A stretch of DNA of 59,559 nucleotides from an uncultured Acidimicrobiales bacterium. Its GTDB lineage: Bacteria > Actinomycetota > Acidimicrobiia > Acidimicrobiales > SZUA-35. This document shows positions 34,168-41,933 of this stretch, piece by piece. The number at the start of each line of letters is the position of its first letter. Position 1 is the first letter of the stretch. A model generated the notes under the pieces. The model did no database searches, was not told where the DNA came from, and saw nothing but the letters and a program-made list of their open reading frames with translations. Made by a program: the position numbers and the translations under genes. The stretch lies in assembly GCA_938002965.1 (NCBI GenBank), contig CALKZY010000044.1:1-59559 (forward strand), in the 5' to 3' direction.

Positions 34168-35364
34168 ATGGACTTCACCGAACATGTGGCCAAGCGTCTT
34201 CTGTCGCGCCACGGAATTACGACTCCGGCCAGTATTCTCTTGGCCGCCGACTGGCCGATCACCGATCTGGCCCGAGCCATCGCCACGTTCGAAGGGCGCC
34301 CGGTTGCCGTCAAAGCCCAGGTTCCTGCCGGTGGGCGGGGCAAGGCCGGCGGTGTTGTTCTGACCGCCGACCCTCTCTCGACCATCACCCAAATGGGCGG
34401 CAACAAACTGGGTGACCATACCATCAACCAGATCCTGGTTGAGGAACAGGTGGACATCACCCACGAGCTCTACCTGGCGATTGCCGTCGACGGTTCAAGC
34501 GGAGGACCGCTGTTGATGTTCTCCTCAGAAGGCGGCGTCGATATCGAATCTTCGAACACCCCACTAACCACAATGACACTGCCGATCGGCGCCAGTCCTG
34601 ATGCCTCCGAGCTGGCAGCGGTGTTGGCTGATGCCGGATGCCCGCAGCCCGTAGATGAGGTGGCGGCGGTCGCTGCCCGCCTTTTTGACGCTTTCGTTGA
34701 CGCCGACGCCGAGCTGCTGGAAATCAATCCGCTGGCCATCACAGCAAAGGGAAACGTTGTGGCCGTGGACGGCAAGCTGACGGTGGACGACTCAGCCGTA
34801 GGCCGACAAGAGAAGCTGGCCGCTCAATCATCTGCGCCGCCAGTGACCGGGCTGGAGGCCAAGGCCGCCGAGCACGACCTTCGCTTCATCGAACTCGACG
34901 GTTCGGTTGGTGTGTTGGCCAACGGCGCCGGACTCACCATGACAACCATGGACGCCATCACCCACTACGGCGGGCGGCCAGCCAACTTCCTCGAAATCGG
35001 CGGTGACGCCTACACCCTGGCTGTCCCGGCATTGGAAGTCGTGCTGGCCAACCCCAAGGTGCGCAGTCTGATCGTTAACTTCTGCGGAGCGTTCGCTCGG
35101 TGCGACGTGATGACCGGCGGCGTCATCGACGCATGGAAAACCCTTGAGCCCGACATTCCCGTGTTCTTCTCCATCCACGGGACCGGCATGGACGAGGCCC
35201 GCGACATGGTCCGTCGGGAGCTGGGGGCTGAACCGTTCGAGTACATGGATGACGCTATTCGCGCTGCAGTTGCGGCCGCGACCAACGGTGACTCCCTACC
35301 CAGTGACTCCGTATCCAATGACTCCTTATCCAACAAAACCAATGACTCGGGGGCTCAGTCATGA
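34168..35364 (+). CDS. ADP-forming CoA ligase beta subunit (SucC-like)
   Basis: This 398-residue ATP-grasp subunit has RHGITTPASILL, VAVKAQVPAGGRGKAGGVVL and ILVEEQVDITHELYLAI. It continues with FDAFVDADAELLEINPLAI, LANGAGLTMTTMDAITHYGGRPANFLEIGG and FCGAFARCDVMTGGVI. It pairs with the SucD-like subunit encoded next (four-base overlap). Because it follows an acylating aldehyde dehydrogenase and not a TCA gene, it is probably an acyl-CoA ligase of another specificity. The last 26 residues are a Ser/Asp-rich tail encoded by a 15-base tandem repeat, not typical for SucC. Confidence 0.83.
   Translation: MDFTEHVAKRLLSRHGITTPASILLAADWPITDLARAIATFEGRPVAVKAQVPAGGRGKAGGVVLTADPLSTITQMGGNKLGDHTINQILVEEQVDITHELYLAIAVDGSSGGPLLMFSSEGGVDIESSNTPLTTMTLPIGASPDASELAAVLADAGCPQPVDEVAAVAARLFDAFVDADAELLEINPLAITAKGNVVAVDGKLTVDDSAVGRQEKLAAQSSAPPVTGLEAKAAEHDLRFIELDGSVGVLANGAGLTMTTMDAITHYGGRPANFLEIGGDAYTLAVPALEVVLANPKVRSLIVNFCGAFARCDVMTGGVIDAWKTLEPDIPVFFSIHGTGMDEARDMVRRELGAEPFEYMDDAIRAAVAAATNGDSLPSDSVSNDSLSNKTNDSGAQS
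35288..35332 (+). repeat. 15-base tandem repeat in the SucC-like gene
   Basis: Three units, GTGACTCCCTACCCA, GTGACTCCGTATCCA and ATGACTCCTTATCCA, coding for an Asp-Ser rich C-terminal tail. A decayed fourth unit follows. Confidence 0.85.
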
Positions 35365-36221
35365 TCCTCGAAAAGACACACCGGGTTGTAGTGGCCGGCT
35401 TGACCGGCGCCCAGGGTTTGTTCTGGTCGGAGCGGATGATGGCCTACGGCACCAATGTGGTGGCGGGCATTTCCGCATCGAAGGCGGGAACCGAACATCT
35501 CGGTGTTCCCGTGGTTGGCGGTTTCGCCGAGGCGGCCGACCGCACCGGGCTTGACGTGGCCGTCATGTTCATCCCGCCAGGGGCCGCCTTGCCTCTCACG
35601 TTAGATGCCATTAGTTCTGGGGCTCATACGGTGGTCGTTCTCACCGAGTTCATTCCCGTTCACGACACGATGCGAATGGTGGCCGCGGCCCGAGACGCCG
35701 GATCGACTATTGTTGGGCCGAATACAGTCGGCATTGTCACCGTCGGCCAGGGATTTGCCGGCTTCATGCCAGCGTTCAACGACCGCATTTTCACCCCTGG
35801 AAGCGTGGGGGTCATTTCCCGGAGCGGCAGTTTGGGGACCCTGGCCTGCATGGAACTAACCAGGGCCGGTCGCGGCCAGTCGGTATTCATTGGGATTGGA
35901 GGCGACCCGGTTTCGGGAACATCTACCGGTGAGGCCCTTCGTGCTCTTGAATCACACAACGGCACCGACGCTGTCGTCCTCATTGGTGAAATCGGAGGTT
36001 CCAAAGAGGAAGAAGCAGCAGAAGTCATCGCCTCGATGACCAAGCCGGTGGCAGCCTTCATCGCAGGGCGGGCGGCCCCTGTTGGAAAGAAAATGGGCCA
36101 CGCCGGAGCCCTGATCGTCGGGGACCGCGGAACATACCAGTCCAAACGATCAGCACTCACCGAAGCAGGGGCAACCGTCGTCGATGTCCCGTCCCAACTG
36201 CCCGATGCGGTTGCTGGCTGA
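35361..36221 (+). CDS. ADP-forming CoA ligase alpha subunit (SucD-like)
   Basis: This 286-residue subunit has a CoA-binding start (HRVVVAGLTGAQGLFWSERMMAYGTNVVAGISASKAG), VGPNTVGIV, ISRSGSLGTLACMEL and the phospho-His in KKMGHAGALI (about residue 247). It has the expected length and all core motifs of the alpha partner. The ATGA overlap with the beta gene shows coupled translation. Together with the upstream dehydrogenase it forms an aldehyde to acyl-CoA to acid route with substrate-level phosphorylation. Malyl- or sulfoacetyl-type acyl groups are possible. Confidence 0.83.
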   Translation: MILEKTHRVVVAGLTGAQGLFWSERMMAYGTNVVAGISASKAGTEHLGVPVVGGFAEAADRTGLDVAVMFIPPGAALPLTLDAISSGAHTVVVLTEFIPVHDTMRMVAAARDAGSTIVGPNTVGIVTVGQGFAGFMPAFNDRIFTPGSVGVISRSGSLGTLACMELTRAGRGQSVFIGIGGDPVSGTSTGEALRALESHNGTDAVVLIGEIGGSKEEEAAEVIASMTKPVAAFIAGRAAPVGKKMGHAGALIVGDRGTYQSKRSALTEAGATVVDVPSQLPDAVAG

Positions 36222-36222
36222 G

Positions 36223-36591
36223 CTAGTCGAGGCAGAAGGGGGCGCCGACTCCGTCAGCTGTTCCATCGGTCATCTGAACGTGGCAGATGCATCGCCAGTC
36301 TTCGCGCAGAAATCCGACGTCTTCGCTCAGTTGATCGAGTTGGACGCTGGTGGTGCCGAAGCCGGTTGCACCGGCGTTGTCGAATCCGTCCACGAGCTGG
36401 CGAAGGTCGTCTTCGGTCATACCCGGCTCGACCATCTCGCACATCGCTGACATTTGCGCTTCGAATCGCCCGGAGTCACCATCCCGCCCCAGGATCCGGT
36501 CGCCGGCAACCAGCAATCCCAGTCCGAGGACCCCGATCAAACAGATCGTGCCGAGTCCAAGGAGAAGTAGATTTTTCTTCCGCCTGTTCAT
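36223..36591 (-). CDS. Small exported or membrane-anchored protein, unknown
   Basis: This 122-residue protein has an N-terminal basic MNRRKK followed by a membrane segment, LLLLGLGTICLIGVLGLGLLVAG. The extracellular part contains four Cys (MCEMVEPG, WRCICHVQ, PFCLD) likely to form disulfides. I recognise no family. AGGAG lies five bases before the ATG. A 35-residue minus-strand frame ending nine bases upstream may be cotranscribed. It is convergent with the CoA ligase gene. Confidence 0.6.
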   Translation of the reverse strand: MNRRKKNLLLLGLGTICLIGVLGLGLLVAGDRILGRDGDSGRFEAQMSAMCEMVEPGMTEDDLRQLVDGFDNAGATGFGTTSVQLDQLSEDVGFLREDWRCICHVQMTDGTADGVGAPFCLD

Positions 36592-36600
36592 TGCTGCTCC

Positions 36601-36708
36601 TTACGCAACGTGGCGCAGGTTCGCACAGGCCGAGGCGACCGTCGCAAGTGTCGGGTCGTCACAGCTCGTCTCACCGTCGGGAATGACGATGCCACCTTTA
36701 TTCGCCAC
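36601..36708 (-). CDS. Candidate small protein (35 aa) upstream of the exported protein
   Basis: GTG 36708 to TAA 36601 encodes 35 residues including VIPDGETSCDDPTLATVASA, with codon use like that of the neighbours. AGAGG overlaps the region just before the GTG, a poor spacing. The stop is nine bases before the next start, with the next gene's AAGGAG at the junction. No family recognised. It could also be the truncated end of a longer gene; no good start is seen upstream. Confidence 0.3.
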   Translation of the reverse strand: MANKGGIVIPDGETSCDDPTLATVASACANLRHVA

Positions 36709-37076
36709 CTCTGCTGGTCGAAGGTAGCAGAGGCGGCCTCAGTTTCGGCATCGATACTCGACGAGAGAATGGCCAGAGCGTCGGGGACCAGGTGCGGCGG
36801 GCCCCAGACCCCCGACGCTCTGTCGTAGTTCGCAAATCCCACCGGCCGGACAAGTGACCTAGCCCACGGACGAAATCGACCGCTCAGGGTTGGAGTACCC
36901 CTGACGCTGGTTGGTCCACTGATTTGCGTCAAGAAACAAATGTATGCTGATTGGCTTCTCGATCTCAGGTCGAAGTTACGGAGTGCATCTAACAACCGCC
37001 TATGCACCACCTTACGTGTTGCTTAAAGTTGATGTTAGGCTTGGCATGTCGCTGCAGATATACGAACCTGGATCTG
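36709..37076. other. Regulatory interval before the two-component genes
   Basis: No convincing gene in these 368 bases. The AT-richer half (36920-37050) probably carries divergent promoters; the best one, listed separately, is for the response regulator. Confidence 0.45.
37012..37041 (+). promoter_or_regulatory. Promoter of the two-component operon
   Basis: TTACGT at 37012-37017 and TAGGCT at 37036-37041 with an 18-base spacer. Transcription would start near 37048, about 29 bases before the ATG at 37077. Confidence 0.45.
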
Positions 37077-37835
37077 ATGGCATCGCCCGCCGTGCCCCAA
37101 ACCAATCACCCACCAACCGAGTCTTTGGCCACCGTACTTTTGGTTGAGGACGACCAAGGCCTCCGTGAATCTCTTGGAACTGTGCTGGCCTTCCAAGGTC
37201 TTGAGATTGTTCAAGCTGCCGGTATTGCCGAGGCCCGCCAAGTCATCGATGCTCATGATCCGGACTTGCTGATTCTCGATGTCAACCTGCAGGGTGACAG
37301 CGGAATCGACCTTCTACGAGAGGTCAGGCAACGAGGCGATAACCGGCAGATCCTTCTTCTCACCGCGCTGCACGAAATCGCTGACCGGGTAGCTGGTCTT
37401 GATGCCGGCGCCGATGACTACCTGGCCAAACCGTTCGCTCTGGAAGAGCTACTGGCCCGAGTGCGAGTGATGTTGCGTCGGGCGGGATCGCCTGCCACTT
37501 CGTCTCGACCGACATCACGCACCGTTGGTGGCGTCACCATTGAATCCACCGCTCGCCGAGTGACGGTCACCGGAAGCGAGGTGACGTTGACCAAGCGAGA
37601 GTTTGAGCTGCTCGACTTGTTGTCACTCAACCTTGACCAAGTCCTAACCCGGGCCATCATCCACGAGCGGATCTGGGGCTACAACGAACAGATGGGCTCC
37701 AACACGCTTGAAGTGCTGGTTTCCAACCTGCGACGCAAGCTCGAGGCCGCCGGTGCAGAACGCATAGTGCATACAGTTCGGGGCGTGGGCTACGTGGTTC
37801 GCCCCCGCGAGGCCTCCCTGAATCGCCAACAATGA
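37077..37835 (+). CDS. OmpR/PhoB-type response regulator
   Basis: This 252-residue two-domain regulator has a receiver with acidic pair VEDD, phospho-Asp in LLILDVNLQGDSG, Thr in LLLTAL and Lys in YLAKPFALEEL. The winged-helix domain carries LTKREFELLDLLSLNLDQVLTRAIIHERIWGY and NTLEVLVSNLRRKLEAAG, with VRGVGYVVR at the end. The kinase gene overlaps its stop by four bases. I start at ATG 37077; earlier codons lack family sequence. The layout resembles MprAB- and CutRS-like envelope or stress systems, but the stimulus is unknown. Confidence 0.92.
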   Translation: MASPAVPQTNHPPTESLATVLLVEDDQGLRESLGTVLAFQGLEIVQAAGIAEARQVIDAHDPDLLILDVNLQGDSGIDLLREVRQRGDNRQILLLTALHEIADRVAGLDAGADDYLAKPFALEELLARVRVMLRRAGSPATSSRPTSRTVGGVTIESTARRVTVTGSEVTLTKREFELLDLLSLNLDQVLTRAIIHERIWGYNEQMGSNTLEVLVSNLRRKLEAAGAERIVHTVRGVGYVVRPREASLNRQQ

Positions 37836-39268
37836 CCGAACAGGCCCCCCGCCGGTCCATAATTTGGGGTAGAAGCAGCCTCGAACGACGGATAGCCCTC
37901 TCGACCGGCATAGTCACGACTGTGCTGGTCCTGGCCTTCAGCGCCATTGTCGGCTCAATGATGACCCGCAGCATCAAGTCAGCCATCGACCAGGACCTGC
38001 GGACGGCGGCCGACGCCATCCAACAAAGAGTCGAACAAGTCGGAGGCGAGCGGCTGGGAGGCGAGCCGGCCCGGCCCCGTGAGCGGCTGGCGCCGGCGCC
38101 GGGAGCGCCGTTCGCCATCGAGATTCTGACGGCGGACGGTCGGCAAGTCTCGCGGGCGTTTCCGGTCACGCCGGAGGCGCTGCTGGTTGCCTCAGAGGTC
38201 AAGTCCGAGAGCTTCGAAACACTTGAATCCGATGGCCGTGTCCTGCGAATCTACAACAGTCCAGTCGACAACGAAGATGGTGGAGCGTTACGGGTGGCCT
38301 CCGACATGACGACGTCGTTCCAGGGTTTGCAACGAGCGAGACTCCTGTCTGTAGCCGCTGGTCTGGTAGCTGGGCTGGCAGCGGCGGCGGTCAGCCGCCT
38401 TCTTGGCCGTCATCTGATCGCCCCGGTCACCGCGGTGGCCGATGCTGTGGCCACTATGCGAAGTGGAGGGGAACTGCCTGAGCGACTCGAAGGAGAAGGC
38501 CCTGATGAGTTAGGGACACTGGTCCAGAGCTTCAACGACATGCTTGATGACCTGCGACAAAGCCGTGAACAACAACGCCGCCTAGTGGCCGACGCCAGCC
38601 ACGAACTTCGCACACCGCTAACCCGCCTCCGACTGAAGATCGAGTTCGTTCATACCCAACCACAGCTCCCCGAATCCGAGCGCCGACGACTTATCGAAGG
38701 AGCTGTGGCCGACCTCTCACTTCTAGGTGACCTGGTGGCCGAGCTACTTGAGTTGGCGGCCGAAGGGACCTCCCTTGAGCAGAGTCAACCGCTGCAATTG
38801 GCCAGCATCGTTTCCACCGAAGTCGACCGATTCCGAACAACGTCCGGGCGGATCGTCGACCTGGCCACCACGCCGGGGCTGGTTCAAACCAGACCTCGCC
38901 AAGTGACGAGGGCACTAACCAACCTGCTGGTGAACGCCGACAAGTATTCGCCACCGAGCTCCGCTATCTCTGTGGACCAGCGAGGCCCGCAAATCGAGGT
39001 TCGTGACCGGGGGCCCGGTATTCCGACCGCCGAGCGGGCCAGAGTTTTCGACCGGTTCTATCGGAGCAGCAACCAGCAGGCGGTCGACGGAAGCGGCCTG
39101 GGCCTGGCCATCGTCGAATCGGTGGCCAGGGTGAACGGCGGAACGACGTGGATCCGCGATCCGGCCGACGGAGGGCCAGGAACGATCGTCGGGTTCTCCG
39201 TCGGCCCGATTCCGTCCAGCAACCGGGAGCCCACGTTCCGGCCAACAGCCATCCAACGCCGCTCCTGA
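37832..39268 (+). CDS. Sensor histidine kinase, partner of the preceding regulator
   Basis: This 478-residue membrane kinase has a first helix at about 27-50 (GIVTTVLVLAFSAIVGSMM), an extracytoplasmic loop of about 120 residues and a second helix near 172-190. A HAMP linker and the HisKA box VADASHELRTPLTRLRLKIEF (His is the phospho-acceptor) follow. The ATPase has NLLVNADKYSPP (N box), VRDRGPGIP (G1) and GSGLGLAIVESV (G2). It will autophosphorylate and pass phosphate to the response regulator encoded upstream. The loop has no fold that I recognise. Confidence 0.92.
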   Translation: MTEQAPRRSIIWGRSSLERRIALSTGIVTTVLVLAFSAIVGSMMTRSIKSAIDQDLRTAADAIQQRVEQVGGERLGGEPARPRERLAPAPGAPFAIEILTADGRQVSRAFPVTPEALLVASEVKSESFETLESDGRVLRIYNSPVDNEDGGALRVASDMTTSFQGLQRARLLSVAAGLVAGLAAAAVSRLLGRHLIAPVTAVADAVATMRSGGELPERLEGEGPDELGTLVQSFNDMLDDLRQSREQQRRLVADASHELRTPLTRLRLKIEFVHTQPQLPESERRRLIEGAVADLSLLGDLVAELLELAAEGTSLEQSQPLQLASIVSTEVDRFRTTSGRIVDLATTPGLVQTRPRQVTRALTNLLVNADKYSPPSSAISVDQRGPQIEVRDRGPGIPTAERARVFDRFYRSSNQQAVDGSGLGLAIVESVARVNGGTTWIRDPADGGPGTIVGFSVGPIPSSNREPTFRPTAIQRRS

Positions 39269-39313
39269 CCGAATCGGCTTCAGCCGATTGATTCACCACG
39301 GGGTTCGATTGAG

Positions 39314-39319
39314 TAAGGT
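39314..39319 (+). promoter_or_regulatory. Candidate leaderless -10 box (TAAGGT)
   Basis: TAAGGT stands exactly seven bases before ATG 39327, which fixes the start of the YihY-type gene better than the codon at 39288. Confidence 0.5.
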
Positions 39320-39326
39320 CGTGAAT

Positions 39327-40391
39327 ATGGGTCATGTCAAAGAACTCTTGACCAGAATCAAGTTTCACAATGTGATGGTTAATGCCGCCGGGATCGCGTT
39401 CTACGGGCTGTTGGCTCTTGTCCCCACGTTGATCGCCTTGGTCTCGGTCTACGCGCTGGTGGCCGATCCAGCAGAAATCGAGACGCAGGTCGCCGAGGCC
39501 GCCGGCTCTCTGGACGACTCCACCAAAACATTCATCACCGGAGTGCTGGAAGGCATTGTCGGTGACGTAACCGATGACGCCGAGGCCGGTGGGGACGGCG
39601 GCGGGGTGTCCGGTCTCATCGGCCGAGTTGGCGCACTGGCATTGGGACTGCTGCTGGCCCTGTTCTCCGCCTCGGGGGCGGTTCAGAAACTGATGGGCAC
39701 AATCAACCAGGCCTACGAGGTACTGGACAGCAGACCCGGATGGAAAGTTCGGGGTTTGGCCTACCTCTTCACCGCTGGCGCCATCATCGGTTTAGCGTTA
39801 ATGGCGTTTTCGATCAGTGCGGTACCCCAGATTTTGGATCGGGTGGAGCTAGGCGATGCGGCCAAGACGCTGATCAATGTGTTACGGCTACCGGTCATGG
39901 CTGCGCTATTCGGAGGTGCCTTAACAATTCTGTACCGATACGGGCCCGACCGAACAACTCGCACGCCGTGGAGGAACCTTGGGGCCGTGGTAGCCATGGT
40001 GCTGTTCGTGGTGTTCGCCATCGGCTTCAGCTTCTATTCATCCAATGTCGGGGCGATGCCCGCCGCCTACGGCCTGCTGGGCACCATCGCCGCGCTAATG
40101 ATCTTCCTGCAGCTGACAGCGCTGTCCGTCATCATCGGCGCTGAAGTAAACGGAGCGCTGGAGGTCGGCCCACTACTGGGCGACGAAGCAAACCGCCGTC
40201 AGGCGACTCAGCAACCTGCAGTGCGTCAGGCAATGTCCCCGTCGGCTGCTTCTTCGTTGACTTCGTCATCCTTGACTTCGTCGCCAACAGGCAGCGAAGG
40301 CTCGCCACCAGAGCCGCTGAGTTTCGCCAAGGCGATGGCCGGGCTGGTCGCCATGTACATCCTTGGCCGAGGCGCCTCAAAGGACGACTAG
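39327..40391 (+). CDS. YihY/BrkB-family inner membrane protein
   Basis: This 354-residue polytopic protein has the family's opening ELLTRIKFHNVMVNAAGIAFYGLLALVPTLIALVSVYALV, a long acidic loop, LIGRVGALALGLLLALFSASGAVQKLMGTINQAYEV and several further helices. These include LGAVVAMVLFVVFAIGFSFYSSN and a final LMIFLQLTALSVIIGAEVNGALE. A Ser/Thr-rich cytoplasmic tail follows. Family function is unsettled; the old ribonuclease BN label is wrong. It follows the two-component genes by about 60 bases but has its own promoter. Confidence 0.85.
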   Translation: MGHVKELLTRIKFHNVMVNAAGIAFYGLLALVPTLIALVSVYALVADPAEIETQVAEAAGSLDDSTKTFITGVLEGIVGDVTDDAEAGGDGGGVSGLIGRVGALALGLLLALFSASGAVQKLMGTINQAYEVLDSRPGWKVRGLAYLFTAGAIIGLALMAFSISAVPQILDRVELGDAAKTLINVLRLPVMAALFGGALTILYRYGPDRTTRTPWRNLGAVVAMVLFVVFAIGFSFYSSNVGAMPAAYGLLGTIAALMIFLQLTALSVIIGAEVNGALEVGPLLGDEANRRQATQQPAVRQAMSPSAASSLTSSSLTSSPTGSEGSPPEPLSFAKAMAGLVAMYILGRGASKDD

Positions 40392-40738
40392 CCCTGGGGA
40401 CGGAGACTCCAGGCCTAGCCCTGGCGGGCCGCTCGCCGCCCGTCCCATCACCGGTGAAAGCACCTTTCAACCGGGAGAAGCTGTCGTCCGATAGCTCGTC
40501 GTCCTCTCGGTCCGAGCGTCGACCTCCCAGCGCTCCGCTGGGGCCTCACCCCCAGGGCCGTAGGTACGGTTACGACGCTGGCCATCGGGTCCGTAAACCG
40601 TGTCGTGGACAAGGACTCCCTGGATGTCAGACGCTAAGCCGACGGGAAGACCTGTTCGACTGTCGAACGCAATGCTTCCTTTGGAGCGAGACTCGTCGGA
40701 CTCCTGCAGCTTGACCAGCCTGTCAAGACCGCTTGAAA
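40392..40738. other. Interval without an intact gene
   Basis: These 347 bases hold a GC-rich imperfect hairpin near 40397-40444 after the YihY gene, a palindrome TTCGAC-T-GTCGAA near 40653, and a minus-strand open frame without a start codon (listed separately). The right end carries the start of the toxin-antitoxin operator. Confidence 0.4.
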
Positions 40739-40748
40739 CCCATACTTT
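40467..40748 (-). pseudogene. Start-less open frame, possible gene remnant
   Basis: A minus-strand frame of 93 codons, open between TAA at about 40749-40751 and TGA at 40467-40469, contains no ATG, GTG or TTG. Its translation looks coding (GLPVGLASDIQGVLVHDTVY, then YGPDGQRRNRTYGPGG). It may be the tail of a lost gene beside the toxin-antitoxin module. Chance openness in GC-rich DNA is the alternative, so confidence is low. Confidence 0.25.
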
Positions 40749-40776
40749 TTATGGGTACCATACTTTCTATGGGTAC
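40739..40776 (+). promoter_or_regulatory. Tandem operator over the toxin-antitoxin promoter
   Basis: Two 18-base direct repeats, CATACTTTTTATGGGTAC (40741-40758) and CATACTTTCTATGGGTAC (40759-40776), differ at one base. Each contains an inverted repeat, CCCATA-N5-TATGGG at 40739-40755 and CCATA-N5-TATGG at 40758-40772. TACTTT in each copy could be a -10 box, and the second copy includes the antitoxin ATG. This is a typical arrangement for autorepression by an antitoxin. Confidence 0.65.
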
Positions 40777-41029
40777 TGACAAGAAGACCACTGTCGAGCT
40801 GGACGCCACATCAGCAGATACTCTTGCGTTCCTTAAAGGACTGTACGGCTCCCAAACTGAGGCGTTCAAACGAGCGCTGGCCAGGGAACGAGCCCACGCT
40901 GAACGCATGGCCGCCTACCAACAATTCATCGACGAGTTCAACGTGACAGAAGATGAACTCGAAGCCGGTCGCCGGTGGTGGACCGAGCAACAAGACAAAT
41001 TGCTGCCCAGCAGGACAAACGCTTCGTGA
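40769..41029 (+). CDS. Antitoxin of a PIN-type toxin module
   Basis: This 86-residue protein has an N-terminal ribbon-helix-helix-like strand and helix (KKTTVELDATSADTLAFLKGLYG, then TEAFKRALARERAHAERM). The C-terminal acidic tail FIDEFNVTEDELEAGRRWW should wrap the toxin. The toxin gene overlaps its stop (GTGA). I start at ATG 40769, the last ATG; ATG 40751 would add six residues. The tandem operator overlapping the start indicates autoregulation. A second antitoxin with a related tail but a different, shorter N-terminus is at 58768. Confidence 0.7.
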   Translation: MGTDKKTTVELDATSADTLAFLKGLYGSQTEAFKRALARERAHAERMAAYQQFIDEFNVTEDELEAGRRWWTEQQDKLLPSRTNAS

Positions 41030-41379
41030 CTGTTGTGATCGACAGTGGCCCGCTGATCGACATTGACAAAGGCGGCCCATCCGCCGGTCGCCTATTGGCC
41101 ATGATCGAATCAGACACTCCAGTAGTAGTGTCAGCCGGTGTAGTAGCCCAGGTTGTGCGGAACCCCAGCCGCCAAGCTCGACTCATGCGGGCTATTCGCA
41201 TGCTTGAAGTAGCCCCGGTCGAAGAGTGGTCCCAGATCGGTCGGCTGCTAGCAGCATCGAGAACAGCTGACGTCGTCGACGGTCACGTCGCCGTACTGGC
41301 GCAGAGCCGAAGGGCTCCCGTCTGGTCATTCGACGACGGCGACATGGCCCAACTCGGTGTCACCGAACTTCTGCAGTAA
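41026..41379 (+). CDS. PIN-domain-like toxin (VapC-like ribonuclease)
   Basis: This 117-residue protein has acidic PIN residues in VVIDSGPLID, Glu/Asp-rich SDTPVVVSAGVVAQVVRNPSRQARLMRAI, the second catalytic cluster LLAASRTADVVDGHVAVLAQ and the final Asp in WSFDDGDMAQLGV. Such toxins cleave RNA when free of antitoxin. The start GTG 41026 overlaps the antitoxin stop by four bases. It is clearly paralogous to the toxin at 58946-59323, sharing QVVRxPxRQ, RLLAAS and DVVDxHVA. Confidence 0.75.
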   Translation: MTVVIDSGPLIDIDKGGPSAGRLLAMIESDTPVVVSAGVVAQVVRNPSRQARLMRAIRMLEVAPVEEWSQIGRLLAASRTADVVDGHVAVLAQSRRAPVWSFDDGDMAQLGVTELLQ

Positions 41380-41447
41380 GACGCAGCGGCGAGGCGAACA
41401 GTAGCCTCGGTTTCTGTCGGCTGACTGGAAATGGCTGGATTGACAGG

Positions 41448-41933
41448 TCAGCCGCTGATTTCGGCTACCCGGGCTTCCATCTTCTCGATGGCCATGTTCC
41501 AGCCTTGTCCGCCAGGTGAGTCAGCTGGTACACCGACGTGAATCATCATCATCTTGGTGCGGTCGCCCAAATCTTCAAGCTCAACGATGATCGACGTTTC
41601 CATGTGCGCCCCAGGCGGCATCCCCATCTGCTCAGCGGTCATTGGGTTGCCGTGCTCGTCGCCCATCGCCTCGGTGTAGACAAGACGAGTCTTCGGGTTG
41701 ATCTCCCGATACTCCCCAACGAAGAACATCTGCAAGGCACCGTTCGGTGTATCCATCTCCATGGCGATGTGGCGGCGACCGCCGACCTTCACGTCCATTT
41801 CGGCCTTTGGAATTTTGGCTCCCATCGGGCCGTACCAGTTGGCGAAGTGTTCGGCCTCGGTCCACATTGCCCAGATCAGGTCTATCGGTGCGTCGAAGAT
41901 GCGCTCTATTTGGACGTCTTTGGTGTCACTCAC
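41448..41933 (-). CDS. SRPBCC/AHSA1 domain protein
   Basis: This 161-residue protein of the START-like SRPBCC superfamily, AHSA1 group, has IERIFDAPIDLIWAMWTEAEHFANWYGPMGAKIPKAEMDVKVGG and a C-terminal helix HVGVPADSPGGQGWNMAIEKMEARV. The ligand is unknown. It starts at GTG 41933, overlapping the ArsR gene by eight bases. Pairing of ArsR-type repressor genes with SRPBCC genes is common, and the ArsR protein probably regulates this operon. Confidence 0.83.
   Translation of the reverse strand: MSDTKDVQIERIFDAPIDLIWAMWTEAEHFANWYGPMGAKIPKAEMDVKVGGRRHIAMEMDTPNGALQMFFVGEYREINPKTRLVYTEAMGDEHGNPMTAEQMGMPPGAHMETSIIVELEDLGDRTKMMMIHVGVPADSPGGQGWNMAIEKMEARVAEISG

Noticed and set aside
36588..37010. A 140-codon minus-strand frame whose stop overlaps the start of the exported-protein gene
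   Set aside because: The ATGA overlap was tempting, but the translation is Arg/Ser-rich and shadow-like, and a different frame at 36601-36708 looks more like coding sequence.
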